Below, one piece after another: positions 23,978 to 33,395 of a stretch of DNA of 51,364 nt (the stretch's first letter is position 1; every line of letters begins with the position of its first letter). Location of the stretch: NCBI GenBank assembly GCA_009930475.1, contig RZYC01000021.1, positions 1-51,364 on the forward strand, given 5' to 3'. The notes beneath the pieces were generated by a model. That model worked only from the letters and a program-made list of their open reading frames with translations. It had not been told where the DNA came from and did no database searches. The position numbers were made by a program, and so were the translations under genes. This DNA comes from Spartobacteria bacterium (GTDB taxonomy: Bacteria > Verrucomicrobiota > Kiritimatiellia > RZYC01).

Positions 23978-24063
23978 GCTCGGGTGGCGGAATGGCAGAC
24001 GCGTCAGGTTGAGGGCCTGGTGGCCGCAAGGCCGTGCGGGTTCGACTCCCGCCCCGAGCACCA
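23978..24063 (+). tRNA. tRNA-Leu, anticodon GAG
   Basis: This is an 86-base class II tRNA with encoded CCA. The acceptor arms are GCTCGGG and CCCGAGC. The D-stem is GCG/CGC. The anticodon stem is TCAGG/CCTGG (one G-T pair) with loop TTGAGGG, giving GAG, which reads CUC and CUU. The long variable arm GGCCGCAAGGCC is typical of leucine tRNAs. The T-arm is GCGGG-TTCGACT-CCCGC. Confidence 0.97.
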
Positions 24064-24196
24064 TTTTATTACTCTCTGAATACCAGATGTATTCCCGTCA
24101 AAGTCGTTTAATATACCCATTTCCGCGTCCCGTTCAACTGGTCAATCACATAAAATTCTGTCCACACTCCAGTCCGGCATTATGCAGATGGCGACG

Positions 24197-24212
24197 ACTT
24201 TGTCAACAAAGT
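24197..24212. promoter_or_regulatory. short palindrome upstream of the decarboxylase gene, possible operator
   Basis: ACTTTGT-CA-ACAAAGT is a perfect 7-bp inverted repeat with a 2-base centre. It lies 128 bases before the gene at 24340, in an AT-rich region (24064-24339) that has no credible gene. It could be a binding site for a dimeric regulator. Chance is not excluded. Confidence 0.3.
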
Positions 24213-24339
24213 TATATATAAATAGGCTGTCAATATATATACTTTATATCTCGGAGGAATGTCTTGATAAAGAACGGGGCATAAGGCATAGAATCTTTAT
24301 AAGTTTTTTTATCTTACCAGAGCATGGAGAACAGGCGTA

Positions 24340-25284
24340 ATGAACGATCAAACAGTATCGGTGGTAACCGGAGGTGCCGGATTTCTTGGGTCGCATTTGT
24401 GTGATTACCTACTGAATCAAGGGCATTCAGTCATTTGTATGGACAACCTTATTACAGGAAATATTGCAAATATTGAGCACCTCGCCAGTAATGAAAATTT
24501 CAAGTACATCAAACATGATGTAACAGAATATATTTATATCCCGGGAAAAGTTGACTATGTATTCCATTTTGCATCACCCGCCAGCCCCATTGATTATCTG
24601 GAGCTACCGATTCAAACGCTGAAAGTGGGTGCACTGGGAACACATAAAACACTTGGCTTGGCCCGAGCTAAAAAAGCCACCTACTTTATCGCATCTACGT
24701 CTGAAACTTATGGTGATCCACTGGTTCATCCGCAGCCAGAAACCTATTGGGGCAATGTGAACCCCATCGGCCCCAGAGGCGTTTATGATGAAGCAAAGCG
24801 TTTTGCAGAGGCCATGACCATGGCATACCATCGTTTTCATGGTCTGGACACGCGAATCATCCGCATCTTCAATACATATGGTCCTCGCATGCGTCCCAAC
24901 GACGGACGCGTCGTCCCTACATTTGTCAGTCAGGCATTGCGTGATGAACCCATATCTGTCTTTGGCGACGGATCCCAAACGCGCAGTTTCTGCTATGTAT
25001 CGGATTTAATTCGCGGTATTTACAAATTGGCACTGAGTGGACACCATGACCCTGTAAATATCGGCAACCCCGCAGAAATGACGGTATTGCAGTTTGCAAA
25101 GAAAATCAAAGCAATCTGTAACAGCAAATCAGAAATATGCTTTAAACCGCTTCCTGTTGATGATCCCAAAGTGCGTCAGCCAAACATTGACAAGGCTAAA
25201 CGTATTCTTGGCTGGGAACCGGAAATTGAAGTAGATGAAGGATTACCAAAAACAATTGCCTATTTTCAGTCACTGCTTAAGTAA
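24340..25284 (+). CDS. UDP-glucuronate decarboxylase-like (UXS) sugar-nucleotide dehydratase family protein
   Basis: This 314-aa extended short-chain dehydrogenase would convert UDP-glucuronate to UDP-xylose. The NAD motif GGAGFLGS is at 11-18. The catalytic set is Thr120 (STSETYG), Tyr149 and Lys153 in GVYDEAKR, a spelling typical of UXS. The [21 protein letters not shown] stretch and the [15 protein letters not shown] block also match that subfamily closely. The length equals soluble bacterial UXS. It is 12 bases before the FHA gene and may share its transcript. UDP-xylose use in a cell-surface glycan is inferred. Confidence 0.88.
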   Translation: MNDQTVSVVTGGAGFLGSHLCDYLLNQGHSVICMDNLITGNIANIEHLASNENFKYIKHDVTEYIYIPGKVDYVFHFASPASPIDYLELPIQTLKVGALGTHKTLGLARAKKATYFIASTSETYGDPLVHPQPETYWGNVNPIGPRGVYDEAKRFAEAMTMAYHRFHGLDTRIIRIFNTYGPRMRPNDGRVVPTFVSQALRDEPISVFGDGSQTRSFCYVSDLIRGIYKLALSGHHDPVNIGNPAEMTVLQFAKKIKAICNSKSEICFKPLPVDDPKVRQPNIDKAKRILGWEPEIEVDEGLPKTIAYFQSLLK

Positions 25285-25296
25285 GAGAGGTCTATA

Positions 25297-25719
25297 ATGC
25301 TTCTTCACTATTTGAATCCAGACAACAACCACATTGAAGTGGAGCTCCAAGAACAGCAGTCTGTGAATATTGGCAGAAGCAAAGACTGCGATATTTGCGT
25401 CAAAGACGAGAAATCATCCAGACATCATTGCGGCGTCGGTTTTCAGGACGGTCAGTATTTTTTGCGCGATCTCAAATCGAAAAATGGAACCTATTTGAAT
25501 GGGAAATTGATCAATGACACCGTGACGGCACTCCGTCCCGGTGATCAAATCCGTATTGGCAGCAGCATCATCAGTGTGCTTCACGAACACCTGCCCGGGC
25601 CGACCACTGTTTTTGTTGAAATCGATGAAAAATCGGGCCAGGGCAAAGGATACCGCACCATTATGAAGGAGTTCGTTCAGGAAGCAGAAGAAAAAAGCAC
25701 CCCGGACACCAATGCTTAG
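25297..25719 (+). CDS. FHA-domain protein
   Basis: This small soluble protein of 140 aa has one forkhead-associated domain at about 20-95. The phospho-threonine-binding residues are visible: Gly-Arg in NIGRSKDCD, Ser-Arg-His in KSSRHHCG and Asn in SKNGTYLNG. The C-terminal 40 residues are polar and acidic. FHA domains read phospho-threonine on partner proteins, but no Ser/Thr kinase is encoded in this window. The gene converges with a FliE-like small gene 35 bp away. Confidence 0.92.
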   Translation: MLLHYLNPDNNHIEVELQEQQSVNIGRSKDCDICVKDEKSSRHHCGVGFQDGQYFLRDLKSKNGTYLNGKLINDTVTALRPGDQIRIGSSIISVLHEHLPGPTTVFVEIDEKSGQGKGYRTIMKEFVQEAEEKSTPDTNA

Positions 25720-25754
25720 CACGTGCAGGGTGACTCTTTCCTTCAGCAACTTTC

Positions 25755-26075
25755 TTAACCGTCGGCCAAACGATAGTAGGCATCCATCAGCTTGCTGCGA
25801 ACACCCATCATTTTATCCATGGACTCCTCTGCCGTAATGACTTTTTCTTCGACGTTTCCCTGAGGATCTGATGCGGTGAGCTGGGTGATAGATTTGCCCA
25901 GATCTTCCTGCATGTGTCCAATGTCCGACATCATGCGCGCCAATGTATCATCAAACGATTCCCCGGAATCATCGCCGAACGTCGTTATCCGACTTTGCAA
26001 TCCCGCATCGGTGCCCGACCACTGAAGCTGCATTGTCTGCTGCGTTGCGTTCTGAATGTTCGTGATTTCGCTCAT
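25755..26075 (-). CDS. small protein with a FliE-like C-terminus, possible type III secretion rod component
   Basis: This 106-aa protein has no signal peptide or membrane helix. The second half follows the pattern of flagellar FliE: a helix with F--L--M---I--MQ, a Asp-Pro turn, then VITAEES and the ending GVRSKLMDAYYRL. FliE normally ends with VRNKLVEAYQEIM. This suggests a FliE/inner-rod-like fold, but the final Met-rich tail is missing and no other flagellar or type III gene is present here. The call rests on pattern memory only. It could also be an unrelated helical protein. Confidence 0.5.
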   Translation of the reverse strand: MSEITNIQNATQQTMQLQWSGTDAGLQSRITTFGDDSGESFDDTLARMMSDIGHMQEDLGKSITQLTASDPQGNVEEKVITAEESMDKMMGVRSKLMDAYYRLADG

Positions 26076-26424
26076 TTAGCTTTCTCTATTCTCTTTTGTT
26101 CCTAATCAAGTGGTTTACAACCCCCATATAAGCAAAGGACATGCCGTTGCGCTCACAGATTCGAAACATTACGACAACAGAACGCATCATACTGTTTATC
26201 AACATGTTAAAAATGAATTATTTGATAGACAGTAAAAACACAGGCCATCGGCACTGAATGACCCTGCAAAATCGGCCTTGTGGAGGGAATTATTTTCTAA
26301 ACATTCCAACCCGCCTTATCACTCGGCACACTCAGATCGACAGCAGGTATCAGCCCGGATAAAAATAGTAAATACATATTTGAAATGCTCATTTAATATA
26401 TGTATTTAACCAGGGAGATGAAAC
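26076..26424. promoter_or_regulatory. tetR upstream region with an 11-bp inverted repeat (likely operator)
   Basis: This 349-bp gap holds no credible gene. Just before tetR, TAAATACATAT (26369-26379) and ATATGTATTTA (26398-26408) are exact complements, 18 bases apart. A -35-like TTGAAA (26380-26385) lies between the arms, so a bound regulator would block the promoter. Self-control by the adjacent TetR protein is the natural reading. The rest of the gap shows nothing clear. Confidence 0.6.
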
Positions 26425-27093
26425 ATGGCAAAGCAGAAGGAAGGGATTCGAATGGCAACATGTAATGGAAACACGCGAGAGCGCTTACTGGATGCCGCCA
26501 GTGACGTTTTTGCCCGGAAAGGATACGCCCAGGCAACCATTGCAGAAATCTGCGATAAAGCTCAGGCAAACATTGCAGGAGTGAATTATCACTTCCAAGG
26601 TAAGGAAAAATTGTATGCTGAGGTATGGCCGTATGCCGTTCAGCTGACGAGGGCGAAGTATCCCGTTTTCGAGGACAATAAAGATCCGAATCCCGAACAC
26701 TGGCTGCTGCAGCATATTACGGCCATGGTGCATGTGATCTTCGACCGCAGTGACGCGGGGCGGTTTATACGCATCCTTCAACACGAGGTGCGCAGTCCAT
26801 CTCCCGCTTTTGAGCTGTTACGAACGGAACACATTCTTCCCATGATCATGATGCTGCACAAACAGATCGGCCGATTTCTCATGACAGAAGACGACAGACT
26901 GATTCGTTCTGCGGTGATTTGCGTCCACAGTTCCTATATGTCCATGATTGCCGTCAAACCGGCGCGCATGTTTCTGTTTAACGGACAGACGCCAGCAACA
27001 GATGAGATCGACCTTCTGGCTAAACGAGTTTTTGCGTATGCGCTGGGCGGCCTACGCGCAATAAAACAACAGGAAGACATGACATATGAATAG
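26425..27093 (+). CDS. TetR-family repressor (CecR/CerR-like), efflux operon regulator
   Basis: This 222-aa protein has an N-terminal TetR helix-turn-helix at about 15-65 (TRERLLDAASDVFARKGY, then the ANIAGVNYHFQGKEKLY recognition region). The helical ligand-binding domain resembles the CecR group (RIL-HEVRSPSPAFELL). GGGAG stands the right distance before the ATG at 26425. It is the first gene of the operon and overlaps the OMF gene by 8 bases. It probably represses its own operon through the inverted repeat just upstream. Confidence 0.93.
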   Translation: MAKQKEGIRMATCNGNTRERLLDAASDVFARKGYAQATIAEICDKAQANIAGVNYHFQGKEKLYAEVWPYAVQLTRAKYPVFEDNKDPNPEHWLLQHITAMVHVIFDRSDAGRFIRILQHEVRSPSPAFELLRTEHILPMIMMLHKQIGRFLMTEDDRLIRSAVICVHSSYMSMIAVKPARMFLFNGQTPATDEIDLLAKRVFAYALGGLRAIKQQEDMTYE

Positions 27094-28507
27094 CCTATGG
27101 ATCAGAAACATGACCATCGGAGTCTTTCCCGTGATGCTTCTGGGAATCGCGGGCTGTGCGCATTTGCACGGATCGGCGGAACAGCAGGTCATCGACGCGG
27201 CCTCAATGATGCCGGAGCACTACGCTGGTGTTCTGGAACAAGCCGAATCGGCTCCGTCACCCGCAGAGGCTTGGTGGACAGATTTTGGTAGTCAGGAATT
27301 AAACGCCTTTGTGCTTCAGGCATTTGAAGGCAATGTATCATTGCTGCAGACCGAGGCACGATTACGTCAGGCGGCAGCAACGGCCCGCAAAGCCGGAGCA
27401 GGCTTATTTCCTGCACTTAGCGCTTCGACCGGAGCAGGCATCACGCATCAGCGACTCGCTCCCTATTCGGCCACAGGACTGAACGAAACGCTGGATACCG
27501 AAAATTACAGCCTGGGCGTCTCAGCCAGTTATGAACTGGATGTCTGGGGACGGGTTCGATCGTCACGTAATGCCGCGTCCTATCAGGCCATCGCATCGGC
27601 ATGGGATGTTCAGTCGGCAAGTGTATCCATTTCGGCATCCGTAGTATCCACATGGCTGACGATTGTGGAAGCGAAACAGCAGGAAGCCCTGCTAAAAAAG
27701 CAGATTAAAACCAACCGTACGCTGGTAGATTTGTTGGAGCAGCGCCAACGAAACGGTGCGTCACGAGCCATGGATGTCTATCAGCAAAAGGCCACATGGG
27801 CTTCCACCCGGTCGCTATTGCCCCAGACAGAACGCGACAAAGCACTGGCTCTGTCGGAACTCAACATATTGCTCGGTGTGATGCCTGGCACATTGGATGT
27901 TGCGTCGGATACGCTGCCAGAGCTGCCTCCCCTGCCATCGGTGGGCATTCCTTCGGCATTACTGGAACGGAGACCCGATGTGAAAGCTGCTAGAGAACGA
28001 CTGCTGAGCTCAGGATTCAGTGAAATGGCGGCCAAAGCAGATCGACTGCCGGCATTTAGCATCACTGCATCAGCGGCCTATAATGACGACGAATTCAGCC
28101 TGCTCTTTGACAACTGGCTGCTGAATCTCGCCGGTAATCTGACCATGCCCCTGCTGGATGCAGGTCGACGCCGTGCCGAAGTAGAACGGACTCAGGCCGT
28201 GGTAGAAGAAGCGGCCGCAGCCTACAAAGCGGTTCTCCTTACATCGATGCAGGACGTCTCCGACGCGCTGATCGCCGAACAAAAATGGAGAGATCAAATC
28301 GGCTTTATTGAAACCCAGCTGGAAAATACCCGGCGGGCACTTGACGAAGCGCAATTGAACTACCGCTCCGGCGGGATTGATTACCTGAATGTCCTGTCCG
28401 CATTAACCGGGGTTCAGCAACTGGAACGAACATTACTGGCGGCGCGGCGAGCACTGCTCGTGAATCGGGTCACCCTGTACCGGGCACTGGGCGGAGGAAG
28501 CATATAA
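27086..28507 (+). CDS. RND efflux outer-membrane lipoprotein (OprM/NodT family)
   Basis: This 473-aa protein is the TolC-like channel of a tripartite pump. A lipobox, IAGC with Cys24, follows a short hydrophobic signal, so the protein is lipid-anchored to the outer membrane. The two repeats of about 200 residues each carry family features: LDVWGRVR in the first and LLDAGRRRAEV in the second, plus ALLERRPDVKAARERL. It follows tetR with an 8-base overlap and precedes the adaptor gene. Confidence 0.95.
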   Translation: MNSLWIRNMTIGVFPVMLLGIAGCAHLHGSAEQQVIDAASMMPEHYAGVLEQAESAPSPAEAWWTDFGSQELNAFVLQAFEGNVSLLQTEARLRQAAATARKAGAGLFPALSASTGAGITHQRLAPYSATGLNETLDTENYSLGVSASYELDVWGRVRSSRNAASYQAIASAWDVQSASVSISASVVSTWLTIVEAKQQEALLKKQIKTNRTLVDLLEQRQRNGASRAMDVYQQKATWASTRSLLPQTERDKALALSELNILLGVMPGTLDVASDTLPELPPLPSVGIPSALLERRPDVKAARERLLSSGFSEMAAKADRLPAFSITASAAYNDDEFSLLFDNWLLNLAGNLTMPLLDAGRRRAEVERTQAVVEEAAAAYKAVLLTSMQDVSDALIAEQKWRDQIGFIETQLENTRRALDEAQLNYRSGGIDYLNVLSALTGVQQLERTLLAARRALLVNRVTLYRALGGGSI

Positions 28508-28544
28508 TGAACAAATGGATTTTATTTACCAACGGGAGACCATC

Positions 28545-29732
28545 ATGAGCAGCAAGACAAGTATCGCGTTACGTGGAAGCGTGACCGTCATCATTATCAT
28601 TGGTGCCATCATCGGAGCACGGATGCTCATTTTAACCAAACCGAAGGCAGAGCGAAAACCTAAATCAGAACCAGTTGTAACGGTTCTGGTAGATGAACTT
28701 AAAAAGGGAGATTATCCCATTTCCTTTTATGTCAGCGGCACCGTTACTCCTGCCCGTCGCGTATCGCTGCTGCCCCAGGTCAGCGGTCTTGTGACGGAAG
28801 AAAGTGCCGCGTTCATTCCGGGCGGTTATCTGGAAAAAGGTACCGTTGTTGTGCGCATTGATCCCAGAGATTACACGTATACGCTCTCCGCGCGACAGGC
28901 CGATTTAGCCAAAGCACAGCTGGCCTATGAAAGTGAACGCGGTATGCAGCAGGTGGCGAAGCATGAATGGAACCAGCTCAAACAGGGTGAAATAAACGAC
29001 CTGGAAAAATCACTGGTCTTACGTGAACCGCATCTGGCCAGCAGCCGCAGTGCTCTGAATGCCGCTCAGGCGGGTGTAGACAAAGCAAAACTGGATCTGG
29101 AACGCACGGCCATTACAGCACCCTTCAATGCACTGGTGGTTACCAAAAACATCAGCACGGGAGCCTTTGTCTCTCCTGCCACAGTGGTAGGCGATATTAT
29201 CGGAACTGACGAATTCTGGATTCGCTTCACGATGCCCGCCGCACAATTGCCCCTGCTTACCGTACCATCAACGGGAGAAACCGGTGCCAAAGTCATCATT
29301 ACACCCACAACTTCCGGAACCGACGCTTCGTGGCAGGGAACGGTGCTGAGCCGCAATCCTGAAATTGAAGCGACGGGGCGGCTGGCGCAACTGCTGGCCG
29401 TTGTTAAAAACCCGCTGGTTCCCGTCAATGGCCATACGCTGCTGCTGGGTCAGTATGTCCACGTTCAAATTCAGGGAAATCCGCTGGAAAATGTGTTCCG
29501 TATTCCACGATCAGCACTGCACAACAACGATGAGCTCTGGATTGTGAAGGACGATGATCGACTGGAAATACGCACCGTCAACCCCATCCTGCGTGAAAAG
29601 GACTATATCTATGTGCGCGATGGTCTTCGCAATGGTGATTTACTGGTGGTCAGCAGTGTCCCCGGCCCCGTCGACGGCATGAAATTACGTATCGAGCCTG
29701 CACAAAATCCACTGGTTGGCGACCCGATGTAA
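28545..29732 (+). CDS. RND efflux periplasmic adaptor (HlyD/MFP family)
   Basis: The protein of about 395 aa starts at the ATG at 28545, which has GGGAG upstream. An in-frame ATG at 28515 lacks one. Residues 10-30 are a signal anchor. The barrel-sandwich halves are visible in VSLLPQVSGLVTEES and TAITAPFNALVVTK, which flank a coiled-coil hairpin. The C-terminal part forms the beta-barrel and membrane-proximal domains. It would join the inner-membrane pump to the OMF lipoprotein. The pump gene follows after about 44 bases. Confidence 0.95.
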   Translation: MSSKTSIALRGSVTVIIIIGAIIGARMLILTKPKAERKPKSEPVVTVLVDELKKGDYPISFYVSGTVTPARRVSLLPQVSGLVTEESAAFIPGGYLEKGTVVVRIDPRDYTYTLSARQADLAKAQLAYESERGMQQVAKHEWNQLKQGEINDLEKSLVLREPHLASSRSALNAAQAGVDKAKLDLERTAITAPFNALVVTKNISTGAFVSPATVVGDIIGTDEFWIRFTMPAAQLPLLTVPSTGETGAKVIITPTTSGTDASWQGTVLSRNPEIEATGRLAQLLAVVKNPLVPVNGHTLLLGQYVHVQIQGNPLENVFRIPRSALHNNDELWIVKDDDRLEIRTVNPILREKDYIYVRDGLRNGDLLVVSSVPGPVDGMKLRIEPAQNPLVGDPM

Positions 29733-29776
29733 CGATCATTCTGCGTATGCACTAATCGCTTTTAAAGGAATAACTG

Positions 29777-32700
29777 ATGAAAATGACAGGTTTAAAACGC
29801 GGTCCGATTGCCTGGATGGTTCGCAATTCCGTGGCATCCAATCTGACGATGCTGGTACTGCTCCTCGGCGGACTAATTGCCGCAATGCATATCAAACAGG
29901 AGGTTTTTCCTGACTTTGATTTGGACATTGTGAGCGTATCGGTGGTTTATCCCGGGGCCAGTCCGGAGGAAGTGGAGCAAGGCATCATTCTGGCCGTGGA
30001 AGAAGAGGTACGCGGACTAAACGGCGTGGAAAAAGTTACCGCAACAGCACGTGAGGGTGTGGGATCGATACAGATCGAAATGCTGCTGAATGCTGACGTG
30101 CAAAAGGTGTATCAGGATATCCAGCAGGCCGTGGACCGCATCACCACCTTCCCCGAGGAATCTGAACAGCCGCAGGTAACGCTTTTAACTCGCGATATGG
30201 AGATTATCACTCTTGTTCTTTCGGGCACGATGGGCGATGTGACACTACGTAATTTGGCGGAAGAGGTGCGGGACCGGCTCCTGGAAAGCAAAGACATTGT
30301 CCGCGTGGAACTGGGTAATATAAAACCGCTGGAAATCAGCGTTGAAATATCGGAAACGGCTCTGCGGAAATACAATCTGACGTTGAACGATATCGCGGGA
30401 CGCCTGCGTGCTGCTGCGCTGGATATTCCTGCCGGCGGCGTAAAAACGGACAGCGGAGAAATTTTAGTACGCGTGAAGGATCGCCGCGATCTTGGGTCGG
30501 AATTCATGCAGATTCCGGTCGTAACAGGTGCTGACGGCGTACAGGTTCTGCTCTCTGATCTGGCCATCGTGAATGACGGGTTTGAGGACGCAGATACGGT
30601 GTCTACATATAATGGAGAGACGGCCATTCATCTGACCATCTATCGCGTAGGAAATCAGACCCCTATCCAGGTAGCCGGCGCGGCCAGGTCGATCATGAAG
30701 GATCTTCAACAGGAACTGCCGCCGTCGGTGCACATCAATGTGCTCTATGATTTATCCACTATTTTTAAACAGCGTATGTCCTTATTATTGCGCAACGGGG
30801 CCTTTGGACTGATCCTTGTCGTGGCACTGCTTGGGCTGTTTCTGGAAATGCGGTTGGCATTCTGGGTTATGATGGGGATTCCTATATCCTTCCTTGGAGC
30901 GATTTTATTTATGCCAATGATGGATCTCTCCATCAACATGGTTTCTATGTTTGCCTTTATTATTGCGCTGGGCATAGTGGTGGACGACGCCATTGTCGTG
31001 GCCGAAGAAGTCTATTATAAATTCCAGCATGGAACAGATCCAATAACGGCAGGCATTTCTGGAGCGAAAGCGGTAGCCATGCCGGTGACGTTCAGTGTGC
31101 TGACAAACTGTATCACATTCCTGCCCATGCTGCTGGTTCCAGGCGTGATGGGGAAAATTTTTCGTATTATTCCCATTATCGTTATTTCCGTTTTCCTGCT
31201 TTCGCTGCTGGAATCGCTTTTCATTCTTCCGTCCCATCTGGCGCACAGCATGGGTGGCAAGCGACGCGGGCTGGGTTTATTTCTTCACAACAAACAGCAA
31301 ACTTTCAGCCATTGGTTTGTGAAACAAATTCGCCTGAAATATGGCCCGGTACTGGCCGTCACGCTGCATTTTCGCTATGTTACCGTGGCCTGCGCTCTGG
31401 CTGTGCTGATTTTAACCATAGGATTCGTCAGCGGCAAACGCATTGGCGTAATTAGTATGCCCAAGGTCGAATCAGATTATGCCATCGCTTATGCAATCCT
31501 GCCCTACGGCGCCCCTTTGAAGGATATCATTTCCGTACGTGATCGGCTGGTGCAGGCGGCTGAATCCGTGGCCGCTGAACAGGGCGGCGACACCTTGGTC
31601 GAGGGCATCAGTGCAGGCAACGGCGGCAGTTACGGGACGGCATCGGGATCACATGTAATCGAAATATGGGCATCGCTGACTGATCCGGAAATACGGCCGA
31701 TATCTACACGGGCTTTTGTGGATGCATGGCGTAAAGCCGCAGGTGATATTCCGGGATTGGAATCCCTTTCTTTCCTGTCGGATCACGGAGGCCCGGGTGC
31801 CGGTAAAGGCATCACGGTCGAATTAAGTCACCGCAATACCAAACAGCTCGAAAAAGCGGGCGAAGCACTGGCTTCCATGCTGGAAGAATACACCATTGTA
31901 TCGGATATCGACGACGGCGTCTCGCTGGGAAAACCGCAATACGATGTGAAGATACTGCCCGAAGGCCGGTACCTTGGATTGACCTCAGCAGAAATTGCCC
32001 AGCAAATTCGTGCTGCTTTTTATGGCGTGGAAGTACTGCGGCAGCAACGCGGCCGCAACGAGATCAAAGTCAAAGTGCGCTGGCCGGAAAGCGAACGTAT
32101 TTCCGCCTATGATGTGGAGGAAATGCTTGTACGCACGCCAGCCGGAACCTTTGTCCCTCTTGCTGAAGTCGCCCGTGTATCGCTGGGCCGCGCCTATAAT
32201 ACTATTGAACGGCGCGACGGACGACGCATCATTGAAGTCACAGCCAATGTCACCCCTGACAGTGAAACCGATCGCGTCCTGGCCGACCTGCGCGGCACAA
32301 TGCTTCCCGAACTGCAAACGCAGTTCCCCGGCCTGTCCTTTAGCTTTGAAGGCAAGCAGGCCGATTTCCGCGATAGCATGAAGGTTCTCGGTATTGGATT
32401 TGTATTGGCCATGCTGGGGGTCTATGCCGCGCTGGCCATCCCCTTTAAAAGCTACATCCAACCTGTCATTGTCATGTTCAGTATTCCCTTCGGGCTGGTG
32501 GGCGCAGTCATCGGACATGTGATCATGGGCTATTCCATCAGTATTATCAGCATGATGGGACTGGTCGCGCTGTCCGGCGTCGTGGTGAACGATTCTCTGG
32601 TTCTCATTGACTATGCCAACCAGATGATGCGTTCAGGAATGAATGTACGGCGGGCGGTTATGGAGGCCGGAATTCGCCGGTTCCGCCCCATTATGCTAAC

Positions 32701-32908
32701 AACGATCACCACCTTCGGCGGCCTGATGCCCATGATTTTTGAGACATCCATGCAGGCCCGCTTCCTGATACCTATGGCGATCTCTCTTGGCTACGGCATT
32801 CTTTTCGCTACCATTATCACCTTGATTATTGTCCCGTCATTGTATCTTATTATTCACGATATTGTTGCCATCTCAGAGCGAATCAGGAGTGTGTGGAATG
32901 CCCATTAA
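29777..32908 (+). CDS. RND efflux pump permease (AcrB/MdtB-like)
   Basis: This 1043-aa inner-membrane proton antiporter has the RND twofold repeat: TM1 at about 20-38, large periplasmic loops, and six-helix bundles at about 340-480 and 870-1035. The proton-relay Asp-Asp is in TM4 (LGIVVDDAIVVAEE). The matching second half has SGVVVNDSLVLIDY. YPGASPEEVE in the porter domain is a family hallmark. Drug or solvent export is the usual role; the substrate is not predictable. The acetyltransferase gene overlaps its end by 11 bases. Confidence 0.96.
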   Translation: MKMTGLKRGPIAWMVRNSVASNLTMLVLLLGGLIAAMHIKQEVFPDFDLDIVSVSVVYPGASPEEVEQGIILAVEEEVRGLNGVEKVTATAREGVGSIQIEMLLNADVQKVYQDIQQAVDRITTFPEESEQPQVTLLTRDMEIITLVLSGTMGDVTLRNLAEEVRDRLLESKDIVRVELGNIKPLEISVEISETALRKYNLTLNDIAGRLRAAALDIPAGGVKTDSGEILVRVKDRRDLGSEFMQIPVVTGADGVQVLLSDLAIVNDGFEDADTVSTYNGETAIHLTIYRVGNQTPIQVAGAARSIMKDLQQELPPSVHINVLYDLSTIFKQRMSLLLRNGAFGLILVVALLGLFLEMRLAFWVMMGIPISFLGAILFMPMMDLSINMVSMFAFIIALGIVVDDAIVVAEEVYYKFQHGTDPITAGISGAKAVAMPVTFSVLTNCITFLPMLLVPGVMGKIFRIIPIIVISVFLLSLLESLFILPSHLAHSMGGKRRGLGLFLHNKQQTFSHWFVKQIRLKYGPVLAVTLHFRYVTVACALAVLILTIGFVSGKRIGVISMPKVESDYAIAYAILPYGAPLKDIISVRDRLVQAAESVAAEQGGDTLVEGISAGNGGSYGTASGSHVIEIWASLTDPEIRPISTRAFVDAWRKAAGDIPGLESLSFLSDHGGPGAGKGITVELSHRNTKQLEKAGEALASMLEEYTIVSDIDDGVSLGKPQYDVKILPEGRYLGLTSAEIAQQIRAAFYGVEVLRQQRGRNEIKVKVRWPESERISAYDVEEMLVRTPAGTFVPLAEVARVSLGRAYNTIERRDGRRIIEVTANVTPDSETDRVLADLRGTMLPELQTQFPGLSFSFEGKQADFRDSMKVLGIGFVLAMLGVYAALAIPFKSYIQPVIVMFSIPFGLVGAVIGHVIMGYSISIISMMGLVALSGVVVNDSLVLIDYANQMMRSGMNVRRAVMEAGIRRFRPIMLTTITTFGGLMPMIFETSMQARFLIPMAISLGYGILFATIITLIIVPSLYLIIHDIVAISERIRSVWNAH

Positions 32909-33395
32909 ATTCAACCCCGTCAATGATGAACAAACCATCGAAAAGGTACGCGAAATGGTCAACGTGGTCTGGCCTCGCACATTTCGGGCACTGCTGTCAC
33001 CGGAACAGATTACCTACATGATGAACGCAATGTATTCTACCGAACAAATCCAAAAAGAACTGCTGGCCGGGACGTGCTATGACATCATTGCGTGGCACCG
33101 GCAACCCGCAGGCTATGTGGCCTACGGGCCGGCAGAAAATACCATTATGCCACTGAATAAAGTTTATGTTCTGCCGGACTTCCAAAACCAGGGACTGGGC
33201 TCCGCCGCCATTCGTCATGTCGTTGATTATGCTCGAAAAGCCCATACAACCCATCTGCAGCTTCGCGTGAACCGAAACAATGAAAAGGCAATTCGTGTCT
33301 ATCTTAAAAATGGGTTCGTTGTCACACGCGCAGATATCAAAGATATTGGCGGCGGTTACGTCATGGATGATTACATCCTCGAAAAACCAATCTAA
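32898..33395 (+). CDS. GNAT-family N-acetyltransferase
   Basis: This 165-aa acetyl-CoA-dependent transferase starts at the ATG at 32898, with AGGAG upstream and inside the pump gene's last codons. An earlier in-frame ATG at 32829 would lie deeper in that gene. The acetyl-CoA loop is QNQGLG in VLPDFQNQGLGSAAIRHV. The C-terminal AIRVYLKNGF block is also typical. The overlap with the pump gene suggests it belongs to the efflux operon, perhaps modifying the exported compound. The stop codon overlaps the rsmG stop on the other strand. Confidence 0.9.
   Translation: MPIKFNPVNDEQTIEKVREMVNVVWPRTFRALLSPEQITYMMNAMYSTEQIQKELLAGTCYDIIAWHRQPAGYVAYGPAENTIMPLNKVYVLPDFQNQGLGSAAIRHVVDYARKAHTTHLQLRVNRNNEKAIRVYLKNGFVVTRADIKDIGGGYVMDDYILEKPI

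Noticed and set aside
27097-27291. Alternative frames over the start of the OMF lipoprotein gene
   Set aside because: They overlap a gene with a clear lipobox and family motifs and have no start signals of their own.
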